The notes beneath the pieces were generated by a model. That model was not told the DNA's origin. It was given only the letters and a program-made list of their open reading frames with translations, and did no database searches. From the NCBI GenBank assembly GCA_036971715.1, contig JAVHJL010000006.1, forward strand, positions 1,488,001 to 1,552,000: a DNA stretch of 64,000 nucleotides, given 5' to 3'. Both the position numbers and the translations under genes were made by a program. This document shows, in pieces, positions 37,666-48,743 of the stretch. Origin of the DNA: Arthrobotrys musiformis. Lineage: Eukaryota; Ascomycota; Orbiliomycetes; Orbiliales; Orbiliaceae. The stretch's first letter is position 1. The number at the start of each line of letters is the position of its first letter.

Positions 37666-39332
37666 ATGTTATTCTTCACTTTATTAACGTTTTTGCAGGC
37701 TTCGAGTCTGGTAAATGCACACTCAACACACCAAAGTGAGGAGATAGATAAAGAACGTCTCAAGGAACTTCACGATAAGTGGTCTGCGGATGTAAGTTTC
37801 TAATACTGTTCACAGTGTGTTTGATCTAGGAATTTTAAAACTAGGTCATTCTATTTACTTTTCTAGTTTTTATTTTATTTTACTAAGGATGATATCTTCG
37901 TAGTGGTCATTCTCCGGAATTTCTACATTCGCCCACTTACCATACACAAGATGCCTTACGAATCCATACGCCGCGTACGATGTTGCAATCATAGGTGCTC
38001 CGTTCGATACAGCGGTATCGTATCGCCCAGGTGCTAGATTCGGCCCCAGAGCCATTCGAGCTGCTTCGTCGCGACAGACCAGTTTTAGAGGGTTCAACCA
38101 TCGTGCGGGGTTTAATCCTGTAAGCATCCACAATCCCTTCATGAATTTAGGGTTGTAAACAATAGTTAATCACCTAGTGGTAATATACGTCCTACAGTAT
38201 CAAAGCTGGGCCAAAATAATAGACTGCGGCGACATCCCCGTCGTTCCATTCGACAATGCCCTCGCGATGGAACAAATGACCGAAGCCATGGTGGAATTAC
38301 TATCTAGAAACAGCGCCGTTTACCAGACCGCCGGAAATGACGAGGCTAGAAAATCAGTTCTCGATAAGAAGATCCCTAAGATTGTGACGCTGGGTGGGGA
38401 TCATACGATAGCTCTCGCTGCGTTAAGAGCGTTGAATAAATTCCACGGTCAAGTCGCCGTGTTACATTTCGACGCTCGTAAGTTCCCATCCTGATCATGT
38501 TTATGTATACCCCACGGGTCCATGGTCATTTCTAATTTAACTGGGAAAACGGGGTGCATAGATCTCGATACCTGGAACCCCATCAAAAACCCATCCGCCT
38601 GGTCGTCCGAGCAGATGAGCTTAAGCCACGGATGCATGTTCTGGCTCGCCCAAATCGCCTACGATCCTCCATTGATCCTCCCAAACTCCTCTGTTCACGC
38701 AGGATTAAGGACCCGACTTTCCGGCATCGACTATGAAGATTACGACGATGATACCAAACAGGGATGGTATCGCATCGAAGCTGATGAAATAGACGATATC
38801 GGTGTTAACGGTGTTATTCAGAAGATACTTGATAATCTGGGGAAAGATGTTCCAGTGTATTTGAGTGTAGATATTGATGTTATCGATCCTGGTATTGCTC
38901 CGGTAGGTCTAGCATCCCCATACGAAAATAGGTTTGAAAAATACTGAATGGGTATAGGGAACCGGAACCCCGGAACCGGGTGGGTGGACGACTCGCGAAA
39001 TGATACGTATCCTCCGCGGCCTCGAAGGGTTAAACGTTGTCGGGGCGGATATCGTAGAAGTTGCGCCTGCATATGACGGGACTGGGGAACAAACTGCCCT
39101 CGCGGCGGCGCAAATCGTCTACGAAATTCTAACAAGCATAGTGAAACGAGGTATTGACTCGAATAGAGTAAAAATGGAAGATGCCAGGGGTACTAGGCAT
39201 CTACAAAAATCTGAAGCAAAGGCTGGTACGGAAAGTACGAAGCTCCGTGAGACAGAAAAGTCACCGCAGCCGATTGTCCCGGAGGAGGATGCCCCCCTCA
39301 AAGTGCAAAGAGTCAATAGGGATGAATTGTAA
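37666..39332 (+). CDS. Agmatinase/arginase-family ureohydrolase with signal peptide and C-terminal RDEL (445 aa)
   Basis: Five exons: 37666-37791, 37904-38119, 38198-38477, 38562-38902 and 38958-39332; every junction keeps frame and restores family motifs. Agmatinases hydrolyse agmatine to putrescine and urea with two Mn2+ ions. The family signature runs WSFSGISTFAHLPY, then DVAIIGAPFDTAVSYRPGAR. Metal ligands are His183 (TLGGDHT), Asp206/His208/Asp210 (FDAHLDTW, joined across an intron) and Asp311/Asp313 (YLSVDIDVIDPG). The first exon encodes a hydrophobic leader, MLFFTLLTFLQASSLVNA, a good signal peptide with probable cleavage after VNA. A charged extension of about 60 residues follows the catalytic fold and ends in VNRDEL, close to the KDEL/HDEL retrieval signals. 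Together these predict an ER-lumen enzyme, not a cytosolic one. Substrate could also be another guanidino compound. It converges on the unknown gene at 39528-41563. Confidence 0.93.
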
Positions 39333-39527
39333 ATAGCTGCCCAAGCTAAGGATTTAGGACGCATGATAATTCGATCGATCGATTGCTATGCTAAACACCA
39401 CCAGATACGCCGATCTTATGCTCCTCCCGTTGGTATTATAATACAATGAAATAACGACACCAATATGTACAGACGAATATAAAATACCACCCGACTTGCG
39501 GCTTTCCCCAACTTTATTGAACCCGGT

Positions 39528-41563
39528 TTATTGTCCGAGTGACTTCTTCTGTCTCTGTAAAAATGTTTTGACGGTATGGCTGTAAGGGTGTATAAGCTGG
39601 CTTGTTTCCTCGTCCTCGGGGAGAAGCGTAATCAGAGATGCAACCGCCAAACTCGACATCAAACATGTCTTGAGACTAGTTTGTATGTCGTCTGGTGGCA
39701 GGCTCGCCGCTAGCATCCTTCGACTTCGGGTCTTGCACAGGTTACAGCCCCTCGAGTGTAGTACGCTCTTCTGTCGAATAAAGAAGTCCGTATCTGATTT
39801 TCCACCATGTTAGATCCCACAAAACCAAACTAAGATATATTTTAGAACCACTCACCCTCTCGAGTTTTGAACCGAATTCTCGCAAGCTGAAACGAATCCT
39901 CCTGTTTTAGATAATCGTCCAAGGACCAAAACGGGAACCGATCCGAATCATCTTCTCCAACATAGACTCTTCTCGGATTTGGCGGTTGGTTCGTAAGTCG
40001 AATTGTGCAGGGGTCGATATTATCCCTCTTCACGTCGCACGCCGAGACTTCAACCACTTGTGCCCAATTCTTATATCGAAGGTACAATACCATCGCGCAT
40101 TTCGTGGGGTATGCGTCCTCCTCGACGAGCATGTTGAGATTTTTGGCCGGTTTCCCATACATTTTCGGCCGGATGAGACGTTGGAATGCGATATCACCGG
40201 ATGAGCGGTGGCAGAGGTAGAGAGTCGCATCTCGCTTCTCTTCCTCGCGGAGGCCATAGTTGGTTTGGAATACAAAGTCGACGTCCCTTTCACAAAGAAT
40301 TTGGCCACGGATGAATCCTGATGCGATTCTAGCGAAATCTACAACAGAGAATTAGAAATATGTTCTAATCATATTCTGGGTGCGGCGCATGAAACTTACC
40401 GGTCGACATGTCTGTGATATCCTGGAAATATATATCGACTTGCGACTCGACGTTGTATTTGAACTTCGACAAATAGAGCGCTTGCTGTGCGTCGTCCCAT
40501 TTCCCTGTATATTTCGCGCTCTGAACCTTTCGCCCAACCACCGTGATTTGCATTGTCATAATGATATCCATCGATGGCGGGTTCTCCGGTGTCCTAGGAT
40601 GGCCGTGAACTAGTAAAATTCCGATTAGTAACCTCCCTCTCGAAATTTATAGAAACGGTTTTATGGGAACATACACCATCCCGAAAAACAAGGACCCTCG
40701 CCGAAGGTCATCGCCCCTCTCCTCCTCTCATTCACATCCTTGTAGATTTGAAGAGTAGACGTCCTATCCTTCAAGCCTTCATGAGGGGGGTACTTCGATC
40801 CCACCTTTGCTAATCGAAAACTCCTCGGTTCGCTATCATATCCCAAATATTAGTCCTGATCCCGACCCCGAATACCAAATTCCGAAAAGGGCGGACATAC
40901 AAGTATAAACAATTCGTCTCCCCCGCACTATCATACGCAATAGCCCCCAGCAAATGTCGCATGAACTGTGTCGCCAAACCATGCGACTCAAAATTCAATA
41001 TCAAGTTCACCGGTCTCCCTATCCAACTCGGTCTAACATGAAAAAGTGCGACCCGTCTCCCTTCATCGAAAGTGACTTCTCCAAAGTCAAAGTCGTAGAT
41101 TATCTCTGCGATATGATGACTGTTTTCGGCGGTGACGACAGGGGCTGGCTTAAATGTTGGTTCCGCACTCGAAGAATCGTCTATTCCCGTAGTTTGTCGG
41201 ACTAGTGAGGGTCGGTAGGCAGGAAACTCGATATAGTTGTCGACCTGGTCATTGCTGTAGCAGTAGAGGTAAGGAGTGTGAGGGTATTCGGCGCGGCGAA
41301 GAATGTGAACTTGAATCGGAACACCCCTAGGTCCCTGGAATAGATTGTGCCCTTGTACCGTACTACAACGGACGAAATAACAAAATGGTTAATACAAACG
41401 GACCGGGATAGTATTATGTAGGGGTATTCGAGGGAACATACGCATGGAAAACACATTCGTCGCATACAGTTGCACAGGAAAAGGACCTCGTGCTGGACCT
41501 GCTGCTCGAGCTGTTCAGGCTACTCGACATCGAGCTATTCGTATTCTGCGTTAGGTGGCCCAT
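39528..41563 (-). CDS. Unrecognised 566-aa protein, six exons
   Basis: Exons, in transcript order: 41563-41442, 41362-40901, 40832-40675, 40609-40400, 40338-39856 and 39793-39528. Five introns of 59-79 bases all have good donors (GTATGT, GTATGT, GTATGT, GTAAGT, GTGAGT) and restore one open frame, so the gene is real. I recognise no family. The N-terminus is Ser/Asn-rich (NSSMSSSLNSSSSRSS), followed by CATVCDECVFHATVQGHN. The middle has mixed alpha/beta-looking sequence such as GEVTFDEGRRVALFHVRPSW and RIASGFIRGQILCERDVDFV. Near the C-terminus a second CxxC occurs (SRGCNLCKTRSRR). Paired cysteines could hold zinc. No signal peptide or membrane segment is seen. It is tail-to-tail with the agmatinase-like gene, with 195 bases between stops. 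Confidence 0.8.
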
Positions 41564-44500
41564 TTTGCTTTTATATTTCGACTTTCTTCTATTATTCTAT
41601 GCGCCCGGCACACACTAGAGTACAGCCTTATAGAAAGCAATACCGAAGGGAGGCAGGTTCAAATTGTGCTCAGGGAGCCCGTCGGCGATATAACAAAAAT
41701 AAAAGCGAGAATCGCGAATGGGCAATGACGAAAGGAATAAAATCCCCGGGGATATATAACTATCCCAGCACACTTTTTATGTAAGAAGAAAGTAACTGAT
41801 GAACGCACTCTGCAGAATAGCAAGGCTACGCTATGGTCGTTCGAGTGATCCTCAAGCTATATAATCATAAGCGGCATCAAGTTAGACGGATATTTTTCTT
41901 CATCAAAGTTTATAAATTTAAAGTCATGCGGTTTCAATACAAGGATTGATATTGCCTTACGTTTATGATATCGACATCCAAGCGCTCTTATATTGATTCC
42001 CATTAAACGGATCGAGAAGGTCGGATTGTCAGAGGCAGCGGGCGAGGGTCGATTAGGCGGATATATAGATTAATATTAACAACCAATCCTGGTGGAGGAA
42101 AAAAGAGGCCTTGTCGAGAAGGGTCGAGGGGGGAAAGATTGTTTATATAAAAAGAATATCTTAATCAGACGACGTCCCAGGCACGGATTGCAGATTTATC
42201 TCTTGAAGGAAGCGAGCTGTAGGTGTCAACTTTGCACATTCCTAATTTGACAGTCGCGGGATTCGGGAAGGCGGCGAACGGATCTGGGGCGGCAGAAATG
42301 CAAAAGAAAAATGTTTAAATGTTTAACCCAGATTAGGTTCTTAGTAGGTACCCAAGTACTTAAAGCAGGTACTATACATGTAAGTATATAAACGGTTGGA
42401 AGGCGGGAGGAAATGCTTCGAGAAGTTATAAAGAAGTATATTAGGCTCGATAACTTAACCGCAAGTCACCGCACCTGGCCACTGGCAGGATATATATCTT
42501 CTGACAGGCGGCCCTTTAGCTACTCCTCAACTATAAGGCAAATGATGGAACGAAAAAACTTCGAACTCTAATACATTTCTCGTTATGTAAAAGTAATTAA
42601 TGTCGGAGAAACATTAGTATCCGCTAGAATCATGATTGTCTGGCGATTTCATACGGGCGCCGGACGATGGGGCCCAATTGCGAACTTTCACCGTAACTTC
42701 CCTCCCTTGGCCCTCCCTCAGATCAGGCCCCATGTCAAGTGCAATGCATAATGTACTATGTATGTCTTTGAAATCGCGTCACCAGAGGTGCTCAAGCTTC
42801 TGTTGGCCCGGCTGGTCCATAAGGGGCGTGGGCAGCCTTCCATGCGGTCTGAAGCAACCTGACCTTCCCTTGTCAGGACGAAGATGGTGGTCCTGGTATC
42901 GCCCGCACACTGCAGCTGGGTCATGGAGCTAAACACTGGAAGAGAGCGAGGGGAAGTTTTTGCCCCATTGGGACGAGGGACTAGGCTCTGACATTTCGAT
43001 CCTGGTAAATTCTCCACGATTGACATCCGGATTCAAGGTTCTTCCTTTGAATTTTAAAACCCGTCGACAGAAGAGATGTGCGTATGGTTCTATAGATAGA
43101 TATATATGTACTGGCAGTTATAGAGGCTCCGGCGCGCGGGATGATATCTTGGGTGCCTGGCTTGTCAAGATCTTGAAAAGCTTCATTACAAAGATAATCA
43201 CTAAGCATCAACCTATCAGCATCGGTATCTCCAGCTCAGCACTGATACTAATGGTCTCACCCTTAAACTAATAAACCGTATCTGCAGTGCAGTTGACTCT
43301 CTTGATCATTAATTATTAACGAGAACGCCGAGGTAACCAGCCCGCTCGCTCAGCCATAGATGCACTTCGCATGCGTTCGAAGCAGGAAAAAAAGGCACCA
43401 GCGAGCTCAACGGCCTTCGCCGCGCCTCCATCCGAGGTCTGGCCGGGTATGTATGCTCGTGATATTAAAGAAAGCCCCAAATTTGCATGCAAATATTAAC
43501 GTTAGGGTCTCAAGTCTCCGGGTCTCTTTCAAAGTGCATGGCGCTGAAACATTTTTTTTCTTTATTCTTTTCTTCCCTTGCACAGGCCGTACGTAAATGC
43601 TTGTGTGTATCGACGGAATGGAACCCATTTGGTAAAACTAAGACTGTGGAGAGGGGTCCTGTACACGTTGCAAGCGAAGGCTGCATGGTGCCGTCGGGAA
43701 AGATTCAGAGATAATGATTGCGTTCTAGACACTTTCCATGGAATTTTCCTTGGAGCCCCTCCCGCAGAATTCGATAATCCTGCGATACTATCGCATCAAC
43801 GGCAGTATCTTCGGTATACACTCGTCGATGCCGATTGTATAATCAATACTACGGCGGTGGAGCTCCAGGTGTCTTCTGCGAATGAGAAGAAGAGCCCCTA
43901 ACTCGTGCCATCCCAACCCCTTTCTCTCACAATCTTCATAAAAAGCGGCTTTTCTCCCACTAACCAACGGAAGAGGGAAAAAATGGGCTGCGAAGTCACA
44001 ATCCCAGTCGTTCGATATTCTAGGCAACCAGCGCGCTCACCACACAATGTCTTCGATATGTCGAAAAATTTCTGGAACATTACGCGATGAAGTTTAGTTT
44101 CCCCACACCCACCCTTCTTCTCAGGTTCCACACCCAGATGGCGTTTCGAATGGAATATGCCCGCCAAGTCCGAGACAGCGCCAGAGGCCGAACAAGGAAA
44201 GTGTAGCCTTGACGCGTGCGCTTGCTCAATTGAGATCAGGTAATCGATATTAGATGCTATAATCGATTGCTCAATTGAGCAGCTGGATTGGTTATAAGCA
44301 GCCTGCGTATTGAATAATCAAAATTCAAAAAAAAAAAAAACGTGCTATCATTTCGAAAATACGGCCCTGTCTACGCTAGCAAACAAAGGAGGGGTCAAAA
44401 CGTCAAAACGTGTCTATGTATGTACGCTGCATGATCAAATCGATATAAAAATCATCGGATACCCTGGACACCTTGCGGCTGAGCCTCGTGGCTCTGGATA

Positions 44501-44665
44501 TATGCATAAAAACCTCGTGGCTGGCTGGTTAGATGTTAGTGCAAGGTCACTCTGCAGCTTCTTAAATAGTCAAGTATTCCATATGCTGCCTGTTTGTAAG
44601 CTGTCCGCTTAGACCACTCTGCAGGTAAACCTGCATATCCGACATCGCACTTCCCAAGGGTCAGA
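41564..44665. other. Intergenic, upstream of the unknown gene and downstream of iwr1
   Basis: 3.1 kb with no convincing gene. Open frames such as 43578-43901 (+, 107 codons) carry no family signature. It contains the nested inverted-repeat motif at 44222-44281 (listed separately) and an A run at 44327-44340. Confidence 0.45.
44222..44281. repeat. Paired 13-base motif with perfect palindrome
   Basis: TTGCTCAATTGAG occurs at 44222-44234 and again at 44267-44279. The second copy is part of the perfect 14-base palindrome TGCTCAATTGAGCA (44268-44281). Between them AATCGAT occurs twice (44242-44248 and 44261-44267). The unit is compact and lies in non-coding sequence about 390 bases downstream of the iwr1 stop codon. 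It could be a protein-binding site, a hairpin-forming element or the footprint of a small mobile element. Confidence 0.6.
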
Positions 44666-46364
44666 TCAATCGCTTTCATCTTCCCGCTCAAGGTCATACG
44701 ACCCATCCGACTCGTAATCCCAGACTCCCCTTTTCTTACGACCACGGATCCTTGGTTGTGTGTACTGCTTGACCCTGTCGTACTCGTTATCAGAATCAGC
44801 GGCATCGTAGTCATCCTCATCAGGATAGTCGTTTTTGTAGTATTCCTCCGCTGTAATTAACACAGGGTTAGCTTCAATCCAGGATCCTGGAGAAGATGGT
44901 AAATAGTAGATAGATAAACGAACCATTGCTATCCTCATCGTCGCTACCCCACACGTCGGATGCACTTTCTTCATCCTCATCGTTCTCGTACCACCACTGC
45001 TCATCATCAGAGTTGGATATCCTGGTACGTCGGTCAGCCAATGTATCAAGAAGCGGATGTGGATACATGTAGAACATACACCAAGACGCCATAGTCGCCG
45101 TTAGTAACGGCAGTGCTTCCATCTTTGCTCTTTTTGATTTCCTGGCGGAAGTAAACGTCATAAACCCACTCGCCTTCCTCACCGTCGCTATCTAATTTCA
45201 TAGCCTCCCCTGCTGCATCGGCATCCATGCGCTTTTCAACATCTGCCCACGTGCCACCCCCAACCCCGCCGCCAAGGGGGTTTATAGCTTTGCTTTTCTT
45301 CTCCTGGACCGGTGACTTTGGGTTGGTAGGGTAGTTGTTGAGATCCGGTTGGTTAGAAATGTAATCTAGGACCATATCCTGCAATTGTTTTGCTAGTTCG
45401 TCGGAGTCAAAGCCAAACTCTAGGCCCTCAATAGGCTTATCCGCGGGCTTCTCTTCCTTGACCGCATTGCGATCCTTCGAAGCATCTCTGCTTCGCCGTC
45501 GCTGCAACATCGCCTTCTCTTTGGCGTGTGTCTGTGGCTTTTTCCTAGCGCGAGGTTTATGCCGCTCTTCCAAGCTCTGATACTCCATATCTTCCTCGTC
45601 TTGACCCGACGACCCAAAATCGTAATCATCTGTTCCGATCTTTATAGCACTCCGTTTTTTCGATACCCTTCCCGCCCCTTCCATGAACACCGGTACAAGC
45701 CCTCTTTCCCGTTTCTTCCCGGTAACCTGTCCAAACCCTCCATTTTCTATCTTCATCTTCTTTGACAAATGATACCTTCGCACTTCGGCCTTCGTATTAG
45801 GGCTCAAAGGTCCGAGGTCATCATCAATAGGAGCACTACTCGAGATTGATTTCGAAAGTTGGTGCCGTGATGTGACGGGTACCGGTTTCTTCTTCAGCCT
45901 AACCGACCTGGCCGGCGATACAGCCTTTTTGATCTCTCGTCCACTTATCGGAAGCCTTCTATCCGCTGCGATCGGTCTACCTTCGCGATCGGACGATGTA
46001 GCTTCGTTAAGCCCGCCGGGGTGAAGACCACCCTTCGAGGCATCATCAGACCGTGTCGAGTTCTCCCTGGGGACTCCCGGCACGGTGAGCTGTTGGGGCT
46101 TCACGCCATTGGGAGGGAGCGGAGACGCCGTGCCGCTGGCGGCACTTTCGACGGTATCGTGGAGGATGAAGCAGAATTCTCCGTCGACTCTTCGACGTTT
46201 GGATTCGACGACTATTTTGTGAGTTTCCTGTGGGTTAGCGATGGCTTGCTGTTGTGGGATTTGAGGGTTCTTGACGGGGCGGGGTTTGTGCCCGTACGTA
46301 GGGTCTGTACGGGATCCTCGTTCCTTCGTCGCTTGATTCTAATGGTATGCGGTGGGAGAGCCAT
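44666..46364 (-). CDS. iwr1: Iwr1, RNA polymerase II nuclear-import factor (493 aa)
   Basis: Four exons, in transcript order 46364-46298, 46211-45080, 45021-44924 and 44850-44666. Iwr1 binds assembled RNA polymerase II in the cytoplasm and carries it into the nucleus. The N-terminus (MALPPHTIRIKRRRNEDPVQTL) is the family's conserved start with its basic nuclear-localisation region. The C-terminal Iwr1 domain is clear after splicing: WVYDVYFRQE, YGVLVISNSDDEQWW, then the hallmark DEDSNAEEYYKNDYPDEDDYD. The acidic tail ends REDESD. The middle is charged and disordered, as usual. Intron 3 starts with GTTCGT, a weak donor, but the hallmark DSNAEEYY motif is restored only by this splice. The exon 1/2 junction is the least certain: an acceptor 14 bases upstream (cag before GAAACT) is possible but does not match the family as well. 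Confidence 0.93.
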
Positions 46365-47934
46365 ATCGCAGGTTGGTCTGAGGGGCGAGGATAGTGGGTT
46401 GTGGAGAAGTTGGGGTGATGTCGACCCGGGCAAAGGTGGTTGCTTGGGCAATTGGGGAGTCTTGGAGTTGGAGGTTGAGGTCGAGGTTCAGCCCAACAGC
46501 AACACTATCTGGCTCAAATGACACTACGCTAACACACCAACCTCCAGACAAGACCTCTAGAACAAGTCTCAAGCTAGACCGACGAAGTCTTTCTCGGCTT
46601 CACCGAATATCCACAAAAGGTATATATGGGTAGAACAGTCTCACCTTGTCTGCTCTTATTAGCGAGTCCCCATGTTTGCTATCAAAGACAGGTCTGCACT
46701 ATATATACACACACAGCTGGAGAGTAATATAATATCATGATTGACCGGAATCAAAGAACATACATCTTCCCCAATTCCGGCGTCCGCCTGACCAAAAACT
46801 TCGATCAGCGGAGACTAACACGATAACTACACTTTAAACACTCAACGCTGCGCTAACAGACAAAAAATCCTGATGTCATCATAACGTGGATAGCTAGCAT
46901 TAAACCGTTAGGGCCTCCAAGCTTGTTAAAAACCACTTTGGATGTTATACTACTGCATCAGGCTAAGCTACTCTTTGCAGCTATCCCGGTCACCTCCCTT
47001 GCTCGGCCAAACCTCAGCTTCACAAGTTGATAAGCCGATATTATGAAACGCGGGCTTTAGCCTGTATAGACCTCGCAGCCTCCGGTTTGCCTTGTGATAA
47101 TTGTGGTGAGAGAGGGTTTCAAGGAAGCTAGCTATTCAAGCCCGGTCCTCGCCGTCACAAATGCGGACTCAAAATCGCAATAATCAAGAAAGACAATAAA
47201 AATTCTGAAGAGCAAAATGCATTGCTTATATATAAAAACCAAAGGAAGCTTCAATCGAAGGTACCAAGTAGTGGCGACGAGAAGAGGAAACAAATACAAC
47301 CCGCATCACAATCAAATAATCATTGAAGCACAAAAACCCCAGCAAAGACAAAATATGGGAAGTGGCAGTGGGGAATAAAAGACAGAAAGCTTTAAACGGA
47401 GCTGTGATAAAATAGCAAAGATAACAAGTAGCTCGAAAGAAGAAGACCGGGACAAAGAGAATAGGAAAAAAAAGAAGGGAAGAAAAAGAGACGCAGCATA
47501 CAGGTCTTATATCCGAGGGATGGGCACAACATGATTCCCAAGATACTTTCTTCGCTTTGGAGGTCTGGGAACGATAATATAGTCAAGCCGTTAGATGGTA
47601 TACACTCGATTGTATACGAAAGGCAAAAAGATCCAGCAAAGCGTTCTAAACACCACATGAGTAGTCCCCAATTCGCCTTCGAAAGAGAAAATGAAGGAAT
47701 AAAGAGAATTTGTAGTCCGTTAGTACCTTCACGGGCTTCCATGCATCTGTGTCGCTTCCCAAAAGACCCAGTGACAGACAGACAGCTGCACGTTAAGATT
47801 TTGTCCCGCAATCGCGTTCGATCCTATTGTACATAAAGCCGATATTGTGCTGTTGGAAATAAAAAAGGAGAGAGCATGCAGAATTATCGTAAACATCATT
47901 GTTCGTTATTGGGCGAAGACCTCAAAACAAACGT
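46365..47934. other. Intergenic between iwr1 and cdc42
   Basis: 1.6 kb holding the iwr1 promoter (left) and the cdc42 3' flank (right; the plus strand is A-rich near 47350-47490, so U-rich in the cdc42 transcript). No gene was seen. Confidence 0.55.
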
Positions 47935-48743
47935 TTATAACAAGACGCATCCCTTCTTCTTTTTCTCTGTCTTAGGGGGTTCCAACGCGGCAACAATAGC
48001 CTAAGGGAGGAGGGTGAGCGTCAGTGGGGGTGGACTATAAACACCACAAGTTGACGGATGACATACCTCATCGAAGACATTCTTCAAATTCTTTTGAGTG
48101 AGAGCCGAGCACTCAACATACTTGACAGCTTGCAAATCTTTTGCCAACCTTTCACCCTCAGCCGTCTGAATAGGCTTCATCTTCTGACGACCGAGCTTAT
48201 CAATGACACCAGGGTCATCTCTCAAGTCGACCTGTGTTCCGACAATCAAGCATGGTATTCCAGGGCAGTGATGTCGGACTTCGGGAATCCACTTCTCCTT
48301 GACGTTTTCAAAACTAGCCGGGGACGTAACGGAGAAACAGACGAGAAAGACGTCGGTTTGTGGATACGATAAGGGCCTTAGACGATCGTAATCCTCCTGT
48401 CCAGCAGTATCGAAAAGGCCAAGAGTGTACGGCTCGTCACCAATCCTATATGTGATAACTTTTAGAAACGATAACGATAACGATAAGAGCTGCGTCAAGC
48501 ACTGGAGACCCTACATCACAGTGACAGCATAATTGTCAAAGACCGTTGGAACGTATTCTGACGGGAATTTGTTCGTAGTGTAAGAGATGAGCAAGCAAGT
48601 CTTGCCAACGGCACCGTCACCGACGACGACACATCTATTCGAAGGAAGAAATTCGTGGTTAGTTATCACGATAACAGCTTCGCTGACCTTCAGGGTTGCA
48701 AGGGAGGATCTGTTGTGACTTACTTTATGGTCGCGACAACCAT
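47935..48743 (-). CDS. cdc42: Cdc42 Rho-family GTPase (194 aa)
   Basis: Four exons, in transcript order 48743-48724, 48634-48515, 48445-48067 and 48000-47935; exon 1 has only 20 bases. Cdc42 is the polarity GTPase that directs actin, septins and exocytosis at hyphal tips. All G-box motifs are intact: P-loop GDGAVGKT (residues 12-19), effector/switch I YVPTVFDNY, switch II DTAGQEDYDRLRPLSYPQTD, GTQVDLRDD and ECSALTQ. The FDTAGQ and FSVTSPASFENVKEKW stretches separate it from Rac. The C-terminus is a polybasic run (KTEKKKKG) and CVLL, a CAAX box ending in Leu, so geranylgeranylation at the plasma membrane is expected. The upstream region is C/T-rich on this strand, suggesting a long leader. Intron 2 contains three TTATCG hexamers. 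Confidence 0.97.
48469..48486. repeat. Hexamer repeat in cdc42 intron
   Basis: CGATAA three times in tandem on the plus strand, inside cdc42 intron 2 (48514-48446) near its 3' end. Length changes would not affect the protein. Confidence 0.8.

Noticed and set aside
43578..43901. 107-codon open frame
   Set aside because: No family signature; overlapping frames on both strands are equally open.
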